Source: Asparagopsis taxiformis
Lineage: Eukaryota > Rhodophyta > Florideophyceae > Bonnemaisoniales > Bonnemaisoniaceae
NCBI GenBank assembly: GCA_030407315.1
Contig: JALQPE010001824.1
Span: forward strand, 1 to 64,000
Reading direction: 5' to 3'
DNA length: 64,000 nt
How positions within the stretch are numbered: the stretch's first letter is position 1; each line of letters opens with the position of its first letter. Below the pieces are notes generated by a model. That model worked only from the letters and a program-made list of their open reading frames with translations, had not been told where the DNA came from and did no database searches. Positions 32,213 through 44,403 of the stretch are shown piece by piece. The position numbers were made by a program, and so were the translations under genes.

Positions 32213-32911
32213 CTCAATTAGTGCTCCGTTTTTGCAGTACATCCAGGTCCATTCGAATCGCCGGGGCGTTCGGTAACTCACCTGTAAGCCATGCACGTCA
32301 CTCATTCTAGATCATAGATCTTGAAATCTCTTTTATCGTAAAAAGATACGTACTACTAGTGAGAATACACTCAAGCTATAGTTTCAAATTTAAAAAAAAT
32401 CTAAGCTTTTCATCTCAATATTACCAACAAAGTATGCAATGTTGAAAACCAGTCGTGACTGTTATTCAAAACACGGCAGTCATCAGTTCTTTCGTGCTAA
32501 ACTGTCGAACAATGGAAATTTTACATCTTGTTTCTCCCTATCCAAGACGTACATCGACGAACTTCAATCATTCTTTGGATACTTCACTTCACCCACAACA
32601 TCTATATCTTTTCTACGCAATGTAAGACTCTATTTACAACGATTTAGACAGTACTTCCTGCCTCCGCCATCGACACTACGATTTCTTTACAGAAATCAGG
32701 ACGGAAGCAGAGTTGTTCTGCTATGGAGCTCCGTTATACCGAGTATAATTTAAAAAAGCCCTACGAGTCTTCCTACTTGAAAAATGCAAAAAAACACTTA
32801 GGGGACAGCCTCAACAAGCCATCATTTAAACACTGGATTTCCATCATGTCTTCGATTCATACAATTTAAATTCGAGAATGATGACAAAAGAGATTCCTAT
32901 CATCGTTGGAA
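32213..32911. other. Intergenic
   Basis: One + strand frame of 104 codons (32439-32753) has no domain. I call nothing here. Confidence 0.4.
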
Positions 32912-34211
32912 CTACAAAGTAAAAAGCTCACTACCTTCTAGAATTGAAATCTGACATAGATTTGAAACAGCATGGAAAACACTTGAATGATTTGAAAGAG
33001 AATGCCTGAAAACATCTGAAGTAGCTTTGAAAGCTTTGATTCGACCGTTCAAGGTTTCATGGCGGGCACAAAGTAGACTTGGGGTACGAGAATCTTTTCC
33101 TGGTCCGACGAGAACACAACGCTCATCGTTATAGCCTCTATCTGCTAAAACCACTTCTCCTGGAAGAAGTTCCTTTCTCAGACCATCACGAAATATTTTA
33201 ACGTCTGGGTAGGATCCACAAGGATATGGACCGTTTACCCATACGATATGACCTTTAGAAGTGCCGACTCCTATTTCATATCGCAGACCTGGTCCCCTGA
33301 ATTTGTGACTGTACCACATTGAATTGAACGGAGAAGGTTCTTGAATACGACAGTCGGTTCCATCGACGGTCATGACACAAGAAGTTTCATTAGGCCTCAC
33401 GCCCGAAAACCTTTCACCAACGTTTATCTGAAATCATTGGTTAGATAAGGATTCATACAATATATAATGAGGAAGATACGTACCACTTTCAAGTTCGAAA
33501 GAGCTTCAATCGTTATCCATGCCCATTTACGAAAGGTTTTTTCCGAAACACCAGCTATAGAACAACAAACACTTTCAGTTTCATATTTTTTCAGCATGAG
33601 AAGACCATACAAAAGATGAATAGGAACTAATCCTTCTGGTGCTTTCGGAAGGAGCAATGTCCACACTTTCTCACATACATTTGAGCTTACGCCAAAGAAA
33701 GAAATGAACTGTCGGTTCTGAAGTAGTCGAGATCCCTGAGTACTACTCGTCATTTCAGAGGCCAGAGAATCAAAATTGACAGGCTGATTACCACATCGAA
33801 ATGGCATGGTGTGATTGAAGCGGGTGGAATCTAGACCTTGAACCTTTTGGAAGAAGCTTGGAGTAGACAAGAATAATTTTGCTACTTGAACCCTGCACGA
33901 TATATATACAGTATTTATCCAAGAAACAGAACTACTCACCGCACAGCCTTTCAATTAGGTTTGAGTAAAGTATTGATTACACTCAGAATTATCTGCTTTG
34001 TTTTCTCTGTAAACGTTTCACCTAATTTCTCTTTCTGCAACGTTTCCATAGCCAGATTTCTTTGCAACATTTCATTTCTTTCTATATTCTGAATCACTTT
34101 GAACGTACCAAATGGATACAAAGATCCTTCTTCCATGATAATGAAATTGAACACCGATTGCGTTAAACTTCTATAGTTTCGGAAGAACATCTCGATATTT
34201 CGCCTTTCCAT
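32912..34211 (-). pseudogene. Three-exon DDE transposase with one nonsense codon
   Basis: Exon 1 is 34211-33940, exon 2 33892-33484 and exon 3 33427-32912. Intron 1 (33893-33939, 47 nt) starts GTGAGT and ends GCAG. Intron 2 (33428-33483, 56 nt) starts GTACGT, has a branch-like TATCTAACC and ends TTTCAG. The exons join in frame to about 398 codons. The only lesion is a TGA at 33951-33953. The protein has a helix-turn-helix-like region (VCCSIAGVSEKTFRKWAW) and a complete triad setting: VDGTDC, LADRGYND and RHETLNGRIK, as in DDE_Tnp_4/Harbinger-like transposases. It is diverged from T1 and T2. A divergent gene at 35115 may be its accessory protein. Confidence 0.75.
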
Positions 34212-34400
34212 ATGAGTTCGTTAGTAACGAAAATGGTTATCGAGAACTTCCTACTCCGATATGTAGATAATAAAGGTAGAAAACAGGACACAGAATAAGG
34301 TTCATATAAAGCTTCCAAACAGAATATCACGATGTCTGAGGATAACAACGGTGAAGTTCAAATCCATATGTAAACGGTATTACGGAATACAAACATGCAT

Positions 34401-34888
34401 CGAAAGTTTTGGCAAAAGTTATGGCAGAAGTTATGGCAAAAGTTTCGTCAAAAGTTTCGAAACTTTTGCGTGATGGTGAATCTAGACCCCGAAAGATTTC
34501 CATTCCTTCGACGTCACAGCAAATTTATCCCAGTATCATAGACAACCCATTGCATACTATTTGAATCTGAGTTTTCATGTCTTTATCCCTTATGCTAGCT
34601 GAACTTTCGCCATCGAAAGATCGAAACTTTTGCCAAAACTTCAAAACTTTTGGATATTTAGAGCCCGCAAGTTTCCCACTACATAGCTCTTTTCTGTTTA
34701 TCTTTGGTTAGGAGCCTTGTCTTCATCTATTCTACGAACTATGAAAGGCCATCATGATATCGTCGTTTATATCTTGAACTTTTGGCACCTGAAAGATTCC
34801 TCGAAAATAAGTTTCGAAACTTTCGGCGAAAGTTTTGGCAAAAGTTATGGGCTTAATCGCCAAAACTTTCGCCGAAAGTTTTGGAAGC
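34401..34888. repeat. Dispersed AAAGTTTTGGC motifs in both orientations
   Basis: Words such as CGAAAGTTTTGGCAAAAGTT, GCAAAAGTTTCG, CGAAACTTTTGCC and CGCCAAAACTTTCGCC recur in two clusters (34401-34475 and 34615-34888) between the divergent transposase and accessory genes. They could be transposase-binding sites. Confidence 0.65.
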
Positions 34889-35114
34889 TGCTTTAGAAAA
34901 TTCCCAGCCCAGCTTGATACATTATCAATCCAAATTTTAGAAGTCCAGTTCCTTTAGACATTGTAATTGTAATTGCAATTGCTTATTTCGGGTATAATTT
35001 AATTACAAATTAATTTAGTGAATTAAATTATGAACCTAGATGGGATGATTTGTTGGCACACGCTTAGATGGTGAAGCACCGCTGGACTGCTCCTAGAGTG
35101 GATCCAGTTCAAGA

Positions 35115-35862
35115 ATGGCTCGCCCTCCTCACCTACCCAAGTTGACGAAGAAGTCTCCTGCCGTTGTCCTCCTACGTTCTATGCTGGAGAGTGGGGCTAT
35201 CAGTGAGGAGGACGAGCCTGCTGAAGTACACAGCCGGGAGGAGCTGTTTCGACAGTACCCACTCTCCAGCTTCCGGACATGCTTCAATAACCACAAGCGG
35301 TCCTTTTTCAAAGGTAAGTGCATTATTTTCTTCATTTTCTTTATCCTTTACTATCTTCTCTATATTTACACTAGAATCATCTACCATAGGATCACCTGGG
35401 GGGTTGAAACGTAAAATAAGTGGTGGCTGTGGTTCCTCCAAGAAGCTGAAAGATGTTCCCGCTGGTCCCACTAGCTGTGTAATCGAAGTCGATCGTATTT
35501 TGGAATTTGATGATGATTCCACGGTTGATGAAACCATCGCCGGTGGAACTCCTACAATTGTGGGGAAAGGTTGGAATCAATTTAGCGAGTTTTTGCCCTT
35601 GCATGTCGTTTTCTGTTGGAGTCTGCCAAAGAAAAGCACTGATATGGTTAAAGTCGCTATGGTACTCCCACAAGGTTTCATGGATTCCATGTTTGAAGTG
35701 GATGTTGTAGACGGTGGAATGGTGTTGGAACTGAAAGTGGAATGGCCAAGTGCAATTTCAGTGCACGAGGAATTGCATACTAAATGGTTTACGCAAGGAA
35801 ATTCTATTAACTACGTAGATATTAGAGAGAATGCGTTTGAAAAAGCGTTGAAGCTGAAGTGA
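35115..35862 (+). CDS. Two-exon gene, 223 aa, candidate transposon accessory protein
   Basis: Exon 1 (35115-35313) ends before GTAAGTG; exon 2 (35390-35862) follows ACCATAG. The 76-nt intron has a pyrimidine-rich 3' half, and the codon split G|GA keeps the frame. The N-terminus is basic; an acidic stretch SEEDEPAEVH is followed by YPLSSFRTCFNNHKRSFF, a type of segment common in proteins encoded beside DDE transposases. A Lys-rich SSKKLKD patch could be a nuclear signal. The second half is beta-rich with no known domain. It is intact and divergent from the transposase at 32912-34211 with the motif clusters between them. Confidence 0.6.
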
Positions 35863-36207
35863 TCTAACGCTCATGAGAAACTATTCTCGCGCGCGCGATT
35901 CCCACTGCCGTTTACTGTTCGTCCAGAAATCTTTGAACAGCACAATATGACAATCCCACCATCCTCCGTAGCTGTCGTTTATGTTGACCTTATTTCATCT
36001 AAGTCTGACTACAGGATATCATGGAACAGTAGTACGCTTGAAAAGCTTTAGAGGGTCAAGTAAACTTAAACTAGTTCTGAAAATTGCATCGCATCATCTT
36101 CATAAACTACTATCGTTGAAGAAAGTAAGTATATGTACTTGACGCACATCCCTGAAAATCACCCCCACTAAAACTTAGATTTAGTCTCGTCAAGTCTGTC
36201 CGCCAGT
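35863..36207. other. Intergenic
   Basis: No feature recognised apart from a short GC alternation (CGCGCGCGCG) near 35888. Confidence 0.4.
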
Positions 36208-37007
36208 ATGGCAGATGAAATCCAAAGACAGCGAAGTGACGAAGCATCTACAGCTTTACCGATTGATGAACCTCGCTCGCCAATCAGGGGTCTTCTTCTA
36301 CCGCTACTACCCATTTTGTGTGCTATCCTGATCACTTTCGCCCCCCATTCCAAAGATGTAAATTCATTCATGCACAAGTTCATGAATGATTCATGGTTGG
36401 CTTGGCTAATGTGCATGGCCCCCGATGATATTTCCCAAACCACCATACGTTTTGTTCTCAACAAAAGTCTTACTTCCCTCGGGGGCAATTTCTCCAGCCT
36501 ATATCTCTGTTCCAATTCACGGTAAAATTGCAGCAATACAAACATCTCTCATCGGATCCGCGTTTGCTTGAGATATTGTTGATGTTTCCCCGCTTTTGAT
36601 TATGCCAGGATTGATTGACCCGCACGAACATATCAATTCACCTGGTAGAGATGCATGGAAGGTTTTGATACAGCCTCTCGTGCAGCTGCAGCTGGTGGCA
36701 CGACAACCATTCTTGATATGCCATTGAATAATATTCCTTCCACGGTCAATAAGGGTGCACTATCACAAAAGATCAAAGCACTAGCGGCGTCTCGTGCTGT
36801 GGTTGATGTAGGCATCATTGGCGGTACTATTCCTGACAATATCGACTATTTCGAAGAATTGGTGGAGGAAGGCGTAATCGCTTTGAAGTCATTCATGGTC
36901 TCGTCACAGTCTCCTGATTTTCCTCACGTGACTCCTCCCAACTTGGAAAAGGCTGTAAAGAGGCTCGACACCGTGCATACCGCAACTCCCCGAGGATTTT
37001 GGAAACA
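36208..37007 (+). pseudogene. Allantoinase remnant (purine degradation)
   Basis: The segment MPGLIDPHEHINSPGRDAW carries the HxH metal-binding region of cyclic amidohydrolases. GFDTASRAAAAGGTTTILDM and PLNNIPSTVNKGALSQKI follow, then VDVGIIGGTIPDN and GVIALKSFMV, a series that fits allantoinase, which opens the ring of allantoin. Lesions: a TGA at 36569-36571 before DIVDVSPL, a one-base loss at about 36655 (DAW|EGF region), and complete loss of the C-terminal half after about 37007. The first part (36208-36525, with a hydrophobic LLLPLLPILCAILITF) lies in another frame and may be the N-terminal anchor that some eukaryotic allantoinases have. Confidence 0.8.
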
Positions 37008-37181
37008 TGTCTGTCATTCGGAAATAACTCAGTAATTGCCGAATAACTCAGCTGTTGATGGACAAATCAGTATTTTGACAAAATCAAAATCTTTTCGAAT
37101 TTGTTGCTTCTATTTCGGAAAAATAGACACTACTTTTAGGAAATGCCAGTAGTTTTTGCGAGATTACTGAAGATTTAATTT

Positions 37182-37335
37182 AAAGGTCTAGTCGGACTGT
37201 GTCCGAGATCAATTTAGTTCTTGCATCGAATAGACCGGACTGCAGTCCACTCAAGTTACTTCAACATCGGACCACCGAAAGCAAGACCGGTCCGGACCGT
37301 AGTCCATGCGGACCGTGCACAGGTCTACCCACGAT
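37182..37335. repeat. hAT-type subterminal repeat cluster
   Basis: GACCGGACTGCAGTCC, GACCGGTCCGGACCG and GCGGACCGTGCACAGGTCTA are hAT-like end motifs. Read on the minus strand the end is TAGACCTGTGCACGGTC, a common hAT terminus form. It is probably the end of a non-autonomous copy. Confidence 0.55.
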
Positions 37336-38954
37336 ACCCACAAAATTCCCGTATGGGAATAATCCAAATTCCTTTTACTAAAGCAGACATACGATAATTC
37401 ACATACTCAGTGATCCGCAGTACAGACCAATACGATTGGCCAATACTACAGTACGAAGCGCTCTGGTTGCACGAAATTCTGCCGCATTTTCCAGCGGTAG
37501 AATATTCTTGCCCCTTGCGAACGGCCCTCAGGTTGGCAGGTGAACAAGCCGCTTTGCCCTCCTATCATCGTTCACTACATCATGTCATCACTATGCCAGA
37601 CAGTCTGCTCCGAAAGAACCGTCTTGCCGAGCCACCACACCCTCAATCCATCATTTAGGCATTCCAAGCTTTTGGTTCATTTGCGATATGAAGGAAGGCC
37701 ACATGATTATTTTGTCTGCATCAAGATTGGTACGTCGCATGTAGCAGGAATATGGTCACGACCGGCAGAGATCCGGACTATCGAATAGTGCTGCTACGAT
37801 GGCGATGGACGACTTCGTTCAGTGCGAAAAACCTGGTCGTTGAGGCCATTGACTAGTTTGGATTCATTTTCCAGCTCGGAAACGGAGCACAAAAACCTTG
37901 GAATTATAAGAAACGTTGTTGAAATTCAACCATGTCATGGTCGATTTTGACCGGGAGGGTTGAATTTTATTATGTTCCGGGTTGCCCGTGCGAAACTAAC
38001 GCAGAGAACAGTGGAGTGAAATATGGATCACGAGCAGGAGACTGGTGCAGGGGGAACTTGTCGATGAACTTGAGATGATTCATATTCTGTTCTTAAATGG
38101 CGGGGAAAAGACCAATTTTTACAGGAGATACCTGTTGTGACATTTGATGATTCTCGTCACCGATCTGAGTGGAAGGACTTTGGCAACTATTGATATCAGT
38201 ACTCAGAACACCGCGGTACAAGCGGATTGTAGAGTTCCGGTAATGTATATCACGTTGAGTAATGGCATGCGATGACGTGCCTTTTTGTGTACGACAAGGA
38301 GGGAGCAATAACCGGATATGCATCGTCAATATATGAGTCTCGTGTTCGTTTGGATGGATGTCTCCGGTCATGTTGTGCTGAGAATGAATTTGTTATATAT
38401 GCTGGGATTCGCATAGCGCTTTGAATGGTTTTCCGCTCAACATGTGGAGGGACGGGGTATCGACACTGGAGTGCTTAATCTTATGATCTGCCTTGAACTC
38501 CCAAGCCGCCTTCATGCGACGTACGTTAATGCCCGCAGCTAATAGTGTGTGTTAGTATATCGACCAAGGTCCAAGCCAGGAGTTGAACGGCGCTACGTAT
38601 CAGCACCTAAGATTGGCATATCGCTATGTATGACCCGGTTCCGGTTAATATTTCCAGAACTCGAATCCTTGCATGCTTCATTTCCGCACAAAAATCGTCG
38701 ACCCTTTTACATTGGATAATATACATGATGCCGGACTGATACTGAAATATTCGAGGTGTCGAGAGCGAGTATACTTCAGGTTCTGCAATGGAGATGTGGC
38801 CTCAACTGACGGACAGGCCATGGTGTGTTGAAAGACTTGACGGATCTATCTGATGTGTGCGAAGAACGTAGCTTACAGTGAGACATTGCTCGGGCGGAAG
38901 AGGCAAGTGACCGACGATGCGATTTCCTTGGCACGTCTAAAAAATAGATTCAAA
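37336..38954. other. Intergenic
   Basis: Open frames are all below about 95 codons with no domains. I see no gene. Confidence 0.4.
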
Positions 38955-39037
38955 TGCGGTGTGGGAGAATCGAACTCCCGTTTTCACGGAACCATATTTT
39001 CCACAACGTGAGGTCCTAGCCACTAGACGAACACCGC
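38955..39037 (-). tRNA. tRNA-His(GUG) with intron
   Basis: Acceptor GCGGTGT/ACACCGC, T-arm GGGAG-TTCGATT-CTCCC, discriminator A. The anticodon stem TCACG/CGTGA encloses loop TTGTGG + 11-nt intron (38990-39000) + C; the anticodon is GTG and the intron is at the standard 37/38 site. Confidence 0.9.
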
Positions 39038-41899
39038 GTTCTACTGTACCGGAGGCCCATTGAGATGAATAATTGAAAGAAACAAATTATTGCGAATAAT
39101 GCGATTTGGACCTCCAGCAGTGACATCACAATTCAGAACATGTGCTTTTTTATATGTCGAATCTGGTGTGCTGGAACAGCAGAGCTTCTGCGCTGTCTTC
39201 GCCAGCAAGATTGTCGGTCCTCTCAGTCCCGGATGAATGCAGTCAACGCATAGCGAACTGCTCAAGTTGTGCGCGTAGCGCAACAATGGTGTTTGTTTGT
39301 TAACATTGAAATTACACTTGCGACATATCTGGACCCGACGTACCGTCTGCCTGGGAATGAAGCGCTAGTGGATCGTAACCAGCGAACGTACGAGAAAGGG
39401 ATTGTCTCATCGCGCGCGATATCAAACAGGCTTTTCGCATCGATTGGGAAAGCGAGTTTTGCGCGTTTAAGCCAAGTCTGTCATTCGTTTGTTATCAAAT
39501 GACTATTACGTCCACCAATAATGACGAATTACGAATTGTGGTGGAACCCACTTGAAGTTTCTTTGTATTTGAGCGATTCCAGACGACCATGCGAAGCCGT
39601 GGGAAACAAAGCACGGATTGACACAAATTTCAATACGGGGAGGGATTTCGTACAATTGGATGAGTGTCCTTGCGAGCGGCGTGCTCGGCTTGATGCTGCA
39701 ATTGACCTGCGTCCATCTTCATTGTCGAACGTATACAATGCTACGGGCCGCTTGGCCATAAATAGCACATCAAGTTGATTTTTGTACGCGATATGAGGCG
39801 GTTTGTTTGGGCGGCACATCCGTTGAGCATCAGGGTTCCGTAAATAACACGTCGGCACACAATTGAGACAAGATGTCTGATCTGTGTTCGTCAATTCAAA
39901 CACACAATACTGATATTGATTTGTGAATCTGTCGTCTCAGTGATTGACGTCTCCTCGCATTGCATCGTATTGTGTTGATTGAAGCGCGAGCGTCGTGAGT
40001 ATCAAGATGACGACCATTAGCGGGACGATCTTATCACGACTATGACTCGCGCTTGATTCCACTCCACATCATGGCGATACTGCGGGGCAATCGGCACGTG
40101 ATTACAAGCAGTCATTCTGTACGAAATCCTATGTGTATCCTATTGGATGCCAGGATATTTTCGAGTACGCAAGTTGCGATGAGATGTTGAACAATGATGT
40201 TGGGATAGACGTCATTGAAAAGCGCCGTATGTGGAATGGAAACTGTAGGTTGTAATTTTTGGCGTGTTGGCGACTTTTTGTCTGCCTACTTCGGCGGCTG
40301 CAGATCGCTGTCAAAATGAGGGGAAATTGAACAATGTTGGTTGGTTTGTTGGATGCAGTATCGCGATAGTTGAATATCGTAATGTTGCTCGCTTTGCAGT
40401 CATATTATGGACACAATATGTCATGCAGTCAGGGTACGCATGCAGACTAACTACTATCCGTTCCTCCTTGTTTACTACCTTTGTTTTCAAACTCCAAATG
40501 CTGATGCAAGACAGAAATACCCTATGTTCCATAACATCAGCCTGCGGTCACAGACTATAACGGTAAGCTATGAAGAATAAAGACCGGAGTAAACCATGAA
40601 ATGTACCGTATGCACGTGTATATATTACAGCGTTGTCTTGCTGCAACTTTTCCGCCAGTGACACGAATTATATTCTCGGAAGAAACACCTTATTAAGGTA
40701 GTTTGGTTCCTAGAGAGAGGAAACTAGAAATAGGAAACAATGGGTGACTTAGGCTTTTCCTCGCCACTAATGAAGGCTTGGGAGGAATACTCCGATGGTT
40801 TCTGCCGCATAAATTGTTATTATTCATTGATATGAATGTGTTACTCTCGAGTTATTGCAAGCATTAGCTGATATATCACAATTACATCCATGTAAAATCT
40901 CTCGCATTCTAGACTTACGCATTACACAGTGTGCCAGCACAGGACATATCGACGTCCAGTGTCTGAAAGTATGCTTCTTTCGCTGACTATCTATCCATGT
41001 TACAACGATACTTTGATGACTTCAAGTCTCCATTCGTTGATCCTATTATAGCGCCGAATATTCCTGACTACATTCCGGGGACAGCATTCGATTAATAAGT
41101 CACTACTTGAAGGCCAGCAAGTCCAGGAGGAGGATCGAGGCAGCTGCGTCGCGTTTCTCAAATATTACGGTTTGATGTGCTGACGTTTCCCATGACAAGT
41201 ACGTAACTTTGATTCAGACCCTGACAATGGACCACAGCTGATGACATTTCACATTTCAAACCCGTTCCAAACCAATATGCCAAATCGGCATTGTTATCCG
41301 CCCTGTCCAAAATCGGATGTCGAGAGAGTTTCGAGGCAATATGACATATATATGCTGTCCTTTAGCGGCCCGACAGCCTATTTTCGAAAATAGTATACGG
41401 ACCCAATGCTCATACACACATCCACAAAGCGAATTTTGAGAATTCAGCTCCCTCTCAGTTTTCCATCTTAATGGTTCCAAATTTCATACCTTCACACAAC
41501 AAATTCTTCCGTGAGCCAACGGATTTCCTGCAGCAATGATACAGAACATTGCGAAAGGAGATGTTCACTATGCCTGTTCTGGATTGCAATTCATCTGTTG
41601 TCAGCAAATGAAACACATCCAATTCAAATCCAATATTCTCTGAGGCCAGTTGTGCTTGCTAGGCTATGCCAGACGCCTCAAATCCGTCTACCTTATCTAT
41701 TTTTTTTGTTCAGTTACCAAGTGTTTCGACGCTGTTGCCAATCGTAGACCTAACAATGGATATGAACATCATGCTCACTATAATCCTAATTGGCATGAAC
41801 CGTCATAGTCTCATCATGACAAATTGTACTCGTTCTGTTCGGCAAAGTTGTATTTCATATTTCGAATGCGATATCCCCTGCTCCAGCACTTTTGATTGC
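39038..41899. other. Long gene-poor stretch
   Basis: No coding domain, RNA or clear transposon detected in about 2.9 kb. The upstream region of gene F1 begins at its right end. Confidence 0.45.
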
Positions 41900-41907
41900 T
41901 ATATAAG
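41900..41907 (+). promoter_or_regulatory. TATA box of F1
   Basis: TATATAAG, 117 bp upstream of the F1 ATG. The other three family members have boxes at a similar distance. Confidence 0.6.
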
Positions 41908-42016
41908 ACACAATGTTTCCTCCGACATGGTAGAGGAAGAATTCACAATAGTATCAACCCTCTGAATCAGCTCATTCACACGCGAATAACCTTTTCCAGA
42001 CTCGCTTCACGACAAA

Positions 42017-42595
42017 ATGTTTAAGCTTTCCATTACTCTTCTCTTCGTTGCGACGCTCCTCATTTCATCCGCCGAAAGCCGCTATCCTGGAACTGCCTCT
42101 GTGAGTGATGATTTACCGAAAATAGAGGAGGAAGCTCTTCATATGGCCACACCGCAGAAACAGCGCGAGATGAACCGACTTCTCATCCAGCACCGTTCAC
42201 TTCTGAAAGAGAAAATGCGGTTGGAATCTGTTTCTCAAAGTGTGAACGAAGAGCGTGATGAATCCATGGAAAATCTGGAAGAGGCCCGTCGTGATCTTAT
42301 GGAATCGAAGCTGGCCTGCGGCAATGCTGATATTTCTTCCGTTGCGTGTCGTTCGATTCGTCGTAAGCAATCTTCATATTTGAAGGCCAAGTTGAGAATG
42401 GAGAGAGCAAAGAAGGCTGTGAAGCAGAATGATATTGGGTACGAAATTACGACGAGGAAGCTCGAAAATATGAGGGAGGAACTTAACTCCGCGAGAACTT
42501 TGAAGCCGAGACCTTCAATCCCCGTCTGTCCCAGGCGTGATTGCCGCGTAGTTTGCAAGCGTTCAAGCTGCTGGTGTGTCTGCAGGAGGTCGTAG
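42017..42595 (+). CDS. F1: predicted secreted protein with C-terminal cysteine cage
   Basis: 192 aa. A signal peptide is clear (residues 1 to about 21, hydrophobic ITLLFVATLLISS). A conserved MATPQKQREMN segment begins a long charged helical part likely to form a coiled coil (about residues 55-165). One Cys pair spaced C-x9-C lies in the middle. The C-terminus has C-x4-C-x3-C-x4-C-x-C-x-C. The family (F1-F4) is not one I recognise. The protein is presumably exported and disulfide-bonded, but could have structural, adhesive or defence roles; nothing in the sequence decides this. An AATAAA lies at 42759-42764, about 165 bp after the stop. Confidence 0.85.
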   Translation: MFKLSITLLFVATLLISSAESRYPGTASVSDDLPKIEEEALHMATPQKQREMNRLLIQHRSLLKEKMRLESVSQSVNEERDESMENLEEARRDLMESKLACGNADISSVACRSIRRKQSSYLKAKLRMERAKKAVKQNDIGYEITTRKLENMREELNSARTLKPRPSIPVCPRRDCRVVCKRSSCWCVCRRS

Positions 42596-42758
42596 GCTTA
42601 TGTCTTTCTATCTAAAATCTGTCGAGGCGATATAGCATAGAGGCTTGACTGAGATTTGGAGATGATGGTAGAGAATCAAAGGTTGCAGTGAATACGAGTA
42701 TATTCTCAGGACGCATAGTTTCATTGTGGCTTTTGAAGAAAGCAAACATTGTAGATGA

Positions 42759-42764
42759 AATAAA
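42759..42764 (+). terminator. Possible polyadenylation signal of F1
   Basis: AATAAA about 165 bp downstream of the F1 stop codon. Confidence 0.35.
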
Positions 42765-43257
42765 GGTTAGATTCTTCCTCTTGTATATGAATTGTTGGTG
42801 GGCTTGCGACAATGAGAGTGGGCTTATGATGTTGAATTACTAGAAACTCTTGAAGTTCATGCACATTGGGCTGATCGAATTGTCAGTTACAGTCTAAATT
42901 TTTGCGTGGATGATCGCTTCGTAAAGACGAGATATCGAAAGAAAGCCAATTAGTTATGGCATGCATCCGAAACATATCAAAAGTACCCTCCACGCCCCAT
43001 CTCTGGAATTTACTGGCCAAGTCGATCCATGCATCCCTACAGGTTTACAGAACTGAAGCTTGATAAATTAAATCTCTAGGCAAAGATGAAAGTTGTTATT
43101 CAACATACCCATCAGATGTGTACACTTCAGATGAAGCAATCTCTTCATCATCTCGTGCGAATGACGAGTCATATTCAGCTCCATATTCTGTTTCATGAAA
43201 AAGAGATGCCCACGTGCATCTATAAATAAGGATAGGTTCTCGATTTATGGCAGAATT
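42765..43257. other. Intergenic
   Basis: No feature seen between F1 and the tRNA-Ser pair. Confidence 0.4.
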
Positions 43258-43349
43258 GATGACGTGGCCGAGTGGTTAAGGCGATGGACTGCTAGGGTAG
43301 CCGATATCCATTTCCTTCGGGAGCGAGAGTTCGAATCTCTCCGTCATCG
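43258..43349 (+). tRNA. tRNA-Ser(GCU) with intron, copy 1
   Basis: Acceptor GATGACG/CGTCATC, long class-II variable arm (TTCCTTCGGGAGC), T-loop TTCGAAT. Anticodon stem ATGGA/TCCAT encloses CTGCTA + 11-nt intron (43295-43305) + A; the anticodon is GCT. Confidence 0.92.
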
Positions 43350-43445
43350 GAATAAATTTTTCAGTTTTTGATTCTTGAGTTCCTTTAAAAATTATGTTTT
43401 GGGTGGTATTAATAATGGATCCTGAAAATGTTTCGAACGGCGATT

Positions 43446-43541
43446 GATGACGTGGCCGAGTGGTTAAGGCGATGGACTGCTAGATTACGCTGCGGAGATC
43501 CATTTCCTTCGGGAGCGAGAGTTCGAATCTCTCCGTCATCG
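43446..43541 (+). tRNA. tRNA-Ser(GCU) with intron, copy 2
   Basis: Exons identical to copy 1. The intron (43483-43497, 15 nt, GATTACGCTGCGGAG) differs in length and sequence from that of copy 1. The pair lies in tandem about 96 bp apart. Confidence 0.92.
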
Positions 43542-43830
43542 CGCAGAATACTTTTTGGCGCTCCTGCAGTGATCTACTCGCGCCTCGCTGGTAATCATTA
43601 TGGTGCGGACCAGAACTTCACTTGATCTGGCCAAATTGCAAGTCGTAAGTGCCGCAAATGGTCAATTCATTTACCTCAGGTTTGTTCATAATAGACGATT
43701 GCTATTCGACTTGAACATGTTCTAACCAATTCATTCAATCCGCATCAAATGTACCAACAGAAAACATCTTCTACCGCTCCAAAACTAATGATGTATACGT
43801 CGGCTCAAACGCTTCATCTCAGTCGCCTAC

Positions 43831-44403
43831 TTATGGGCAAACGCAGTAGCATTTCCCATATTTGCAGATAATATGGCATGAGGCATCCGGGCATGCAATG
43901 TTTGAAGGCCGTGGGAAAAAGTTTCTTACAGATTGCAGATCGTTGTTCACACGGTCCAGTTTCCTCGTCGCCACTCCATATTCAATTCTGTTCTCTTCGC
44001 ATGCCTTTTTCACTTTGGCCAGTCGCATTTTAGCCGAAACGTATTCCTGTTGCTTGCGTGCAATTGAACGGCATACAGATGTCGACATATTAGAGCTTTC
44101 ACGGCATGCCCTTTCCACTTCCAAAAGTTTGCGACCAGTTTCCACAACCGCTGCCACTGCTTGATCGCGATTTTGGTTCACAATGCGCGCGTCAGCTTCC
44201 AAACGCGTCTTTTCGTTTGCCAGGAATTTGTGCTGACGAACAAGTACGTTCATGTCCCGTTGCGTCTGTGGAGTTGCCATGCGTACAGCGTCCTGTTCGA
44301 GACTGAGCTGTGGCAACTCATTGCGAGCGGTGCCGGCGTACCGTGCCTCAGCACACGAGAGGACCAGCATTGACAATGCTACGAACATGGAATAGTTGAC
44401 CAT
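43831..44403 (-). CDS. F2: predicted secreted protein with C-terminal cysteine cage
   Basis: 190 aa. The ATG at 44403 is chosen over an upstream in-frame one at 44544 because it starts the signal peptide (MVNYSMFVALSMLVLSC) and because the TATA box lies about 100 bp before it. The mature part resembles F1: RYAGTA, MATPQTQRDMN, a long charged helical region, a middle pair C-x10-C with VCRSIARKQ (F1 has ACRSIRRKQ), and the terminal cage C-x4-C-x3-C-x4-C-x-C-x-C ending CVCP. F1 and F2 flank the tRNA-Ser pair in opposite orientations (tail to tail). Confidence 0.85.
   Translation of the reverse strand: MVNYSMFVALSMLVLSCAEARYAGTARNELPQLSLEQDAVRMATPQTQRDMNVLVRQHKFLANEKTRLEADARIVNQNRDQAVAAVVETGRKLLEVERACRESSNMSTSVCRSIARKQQEYVSAKMRLAKVKKACEENRIEYGVATRKLDRVNNDLQSVRNFFPRPSNIACPDASCHIICKYGKCYCVCP

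Noticed and set aside
39038..41899. Several 60-125-codon frames in the gene-poor stretch
   Set aside because: No domains, promoters or paralogues support any of them.
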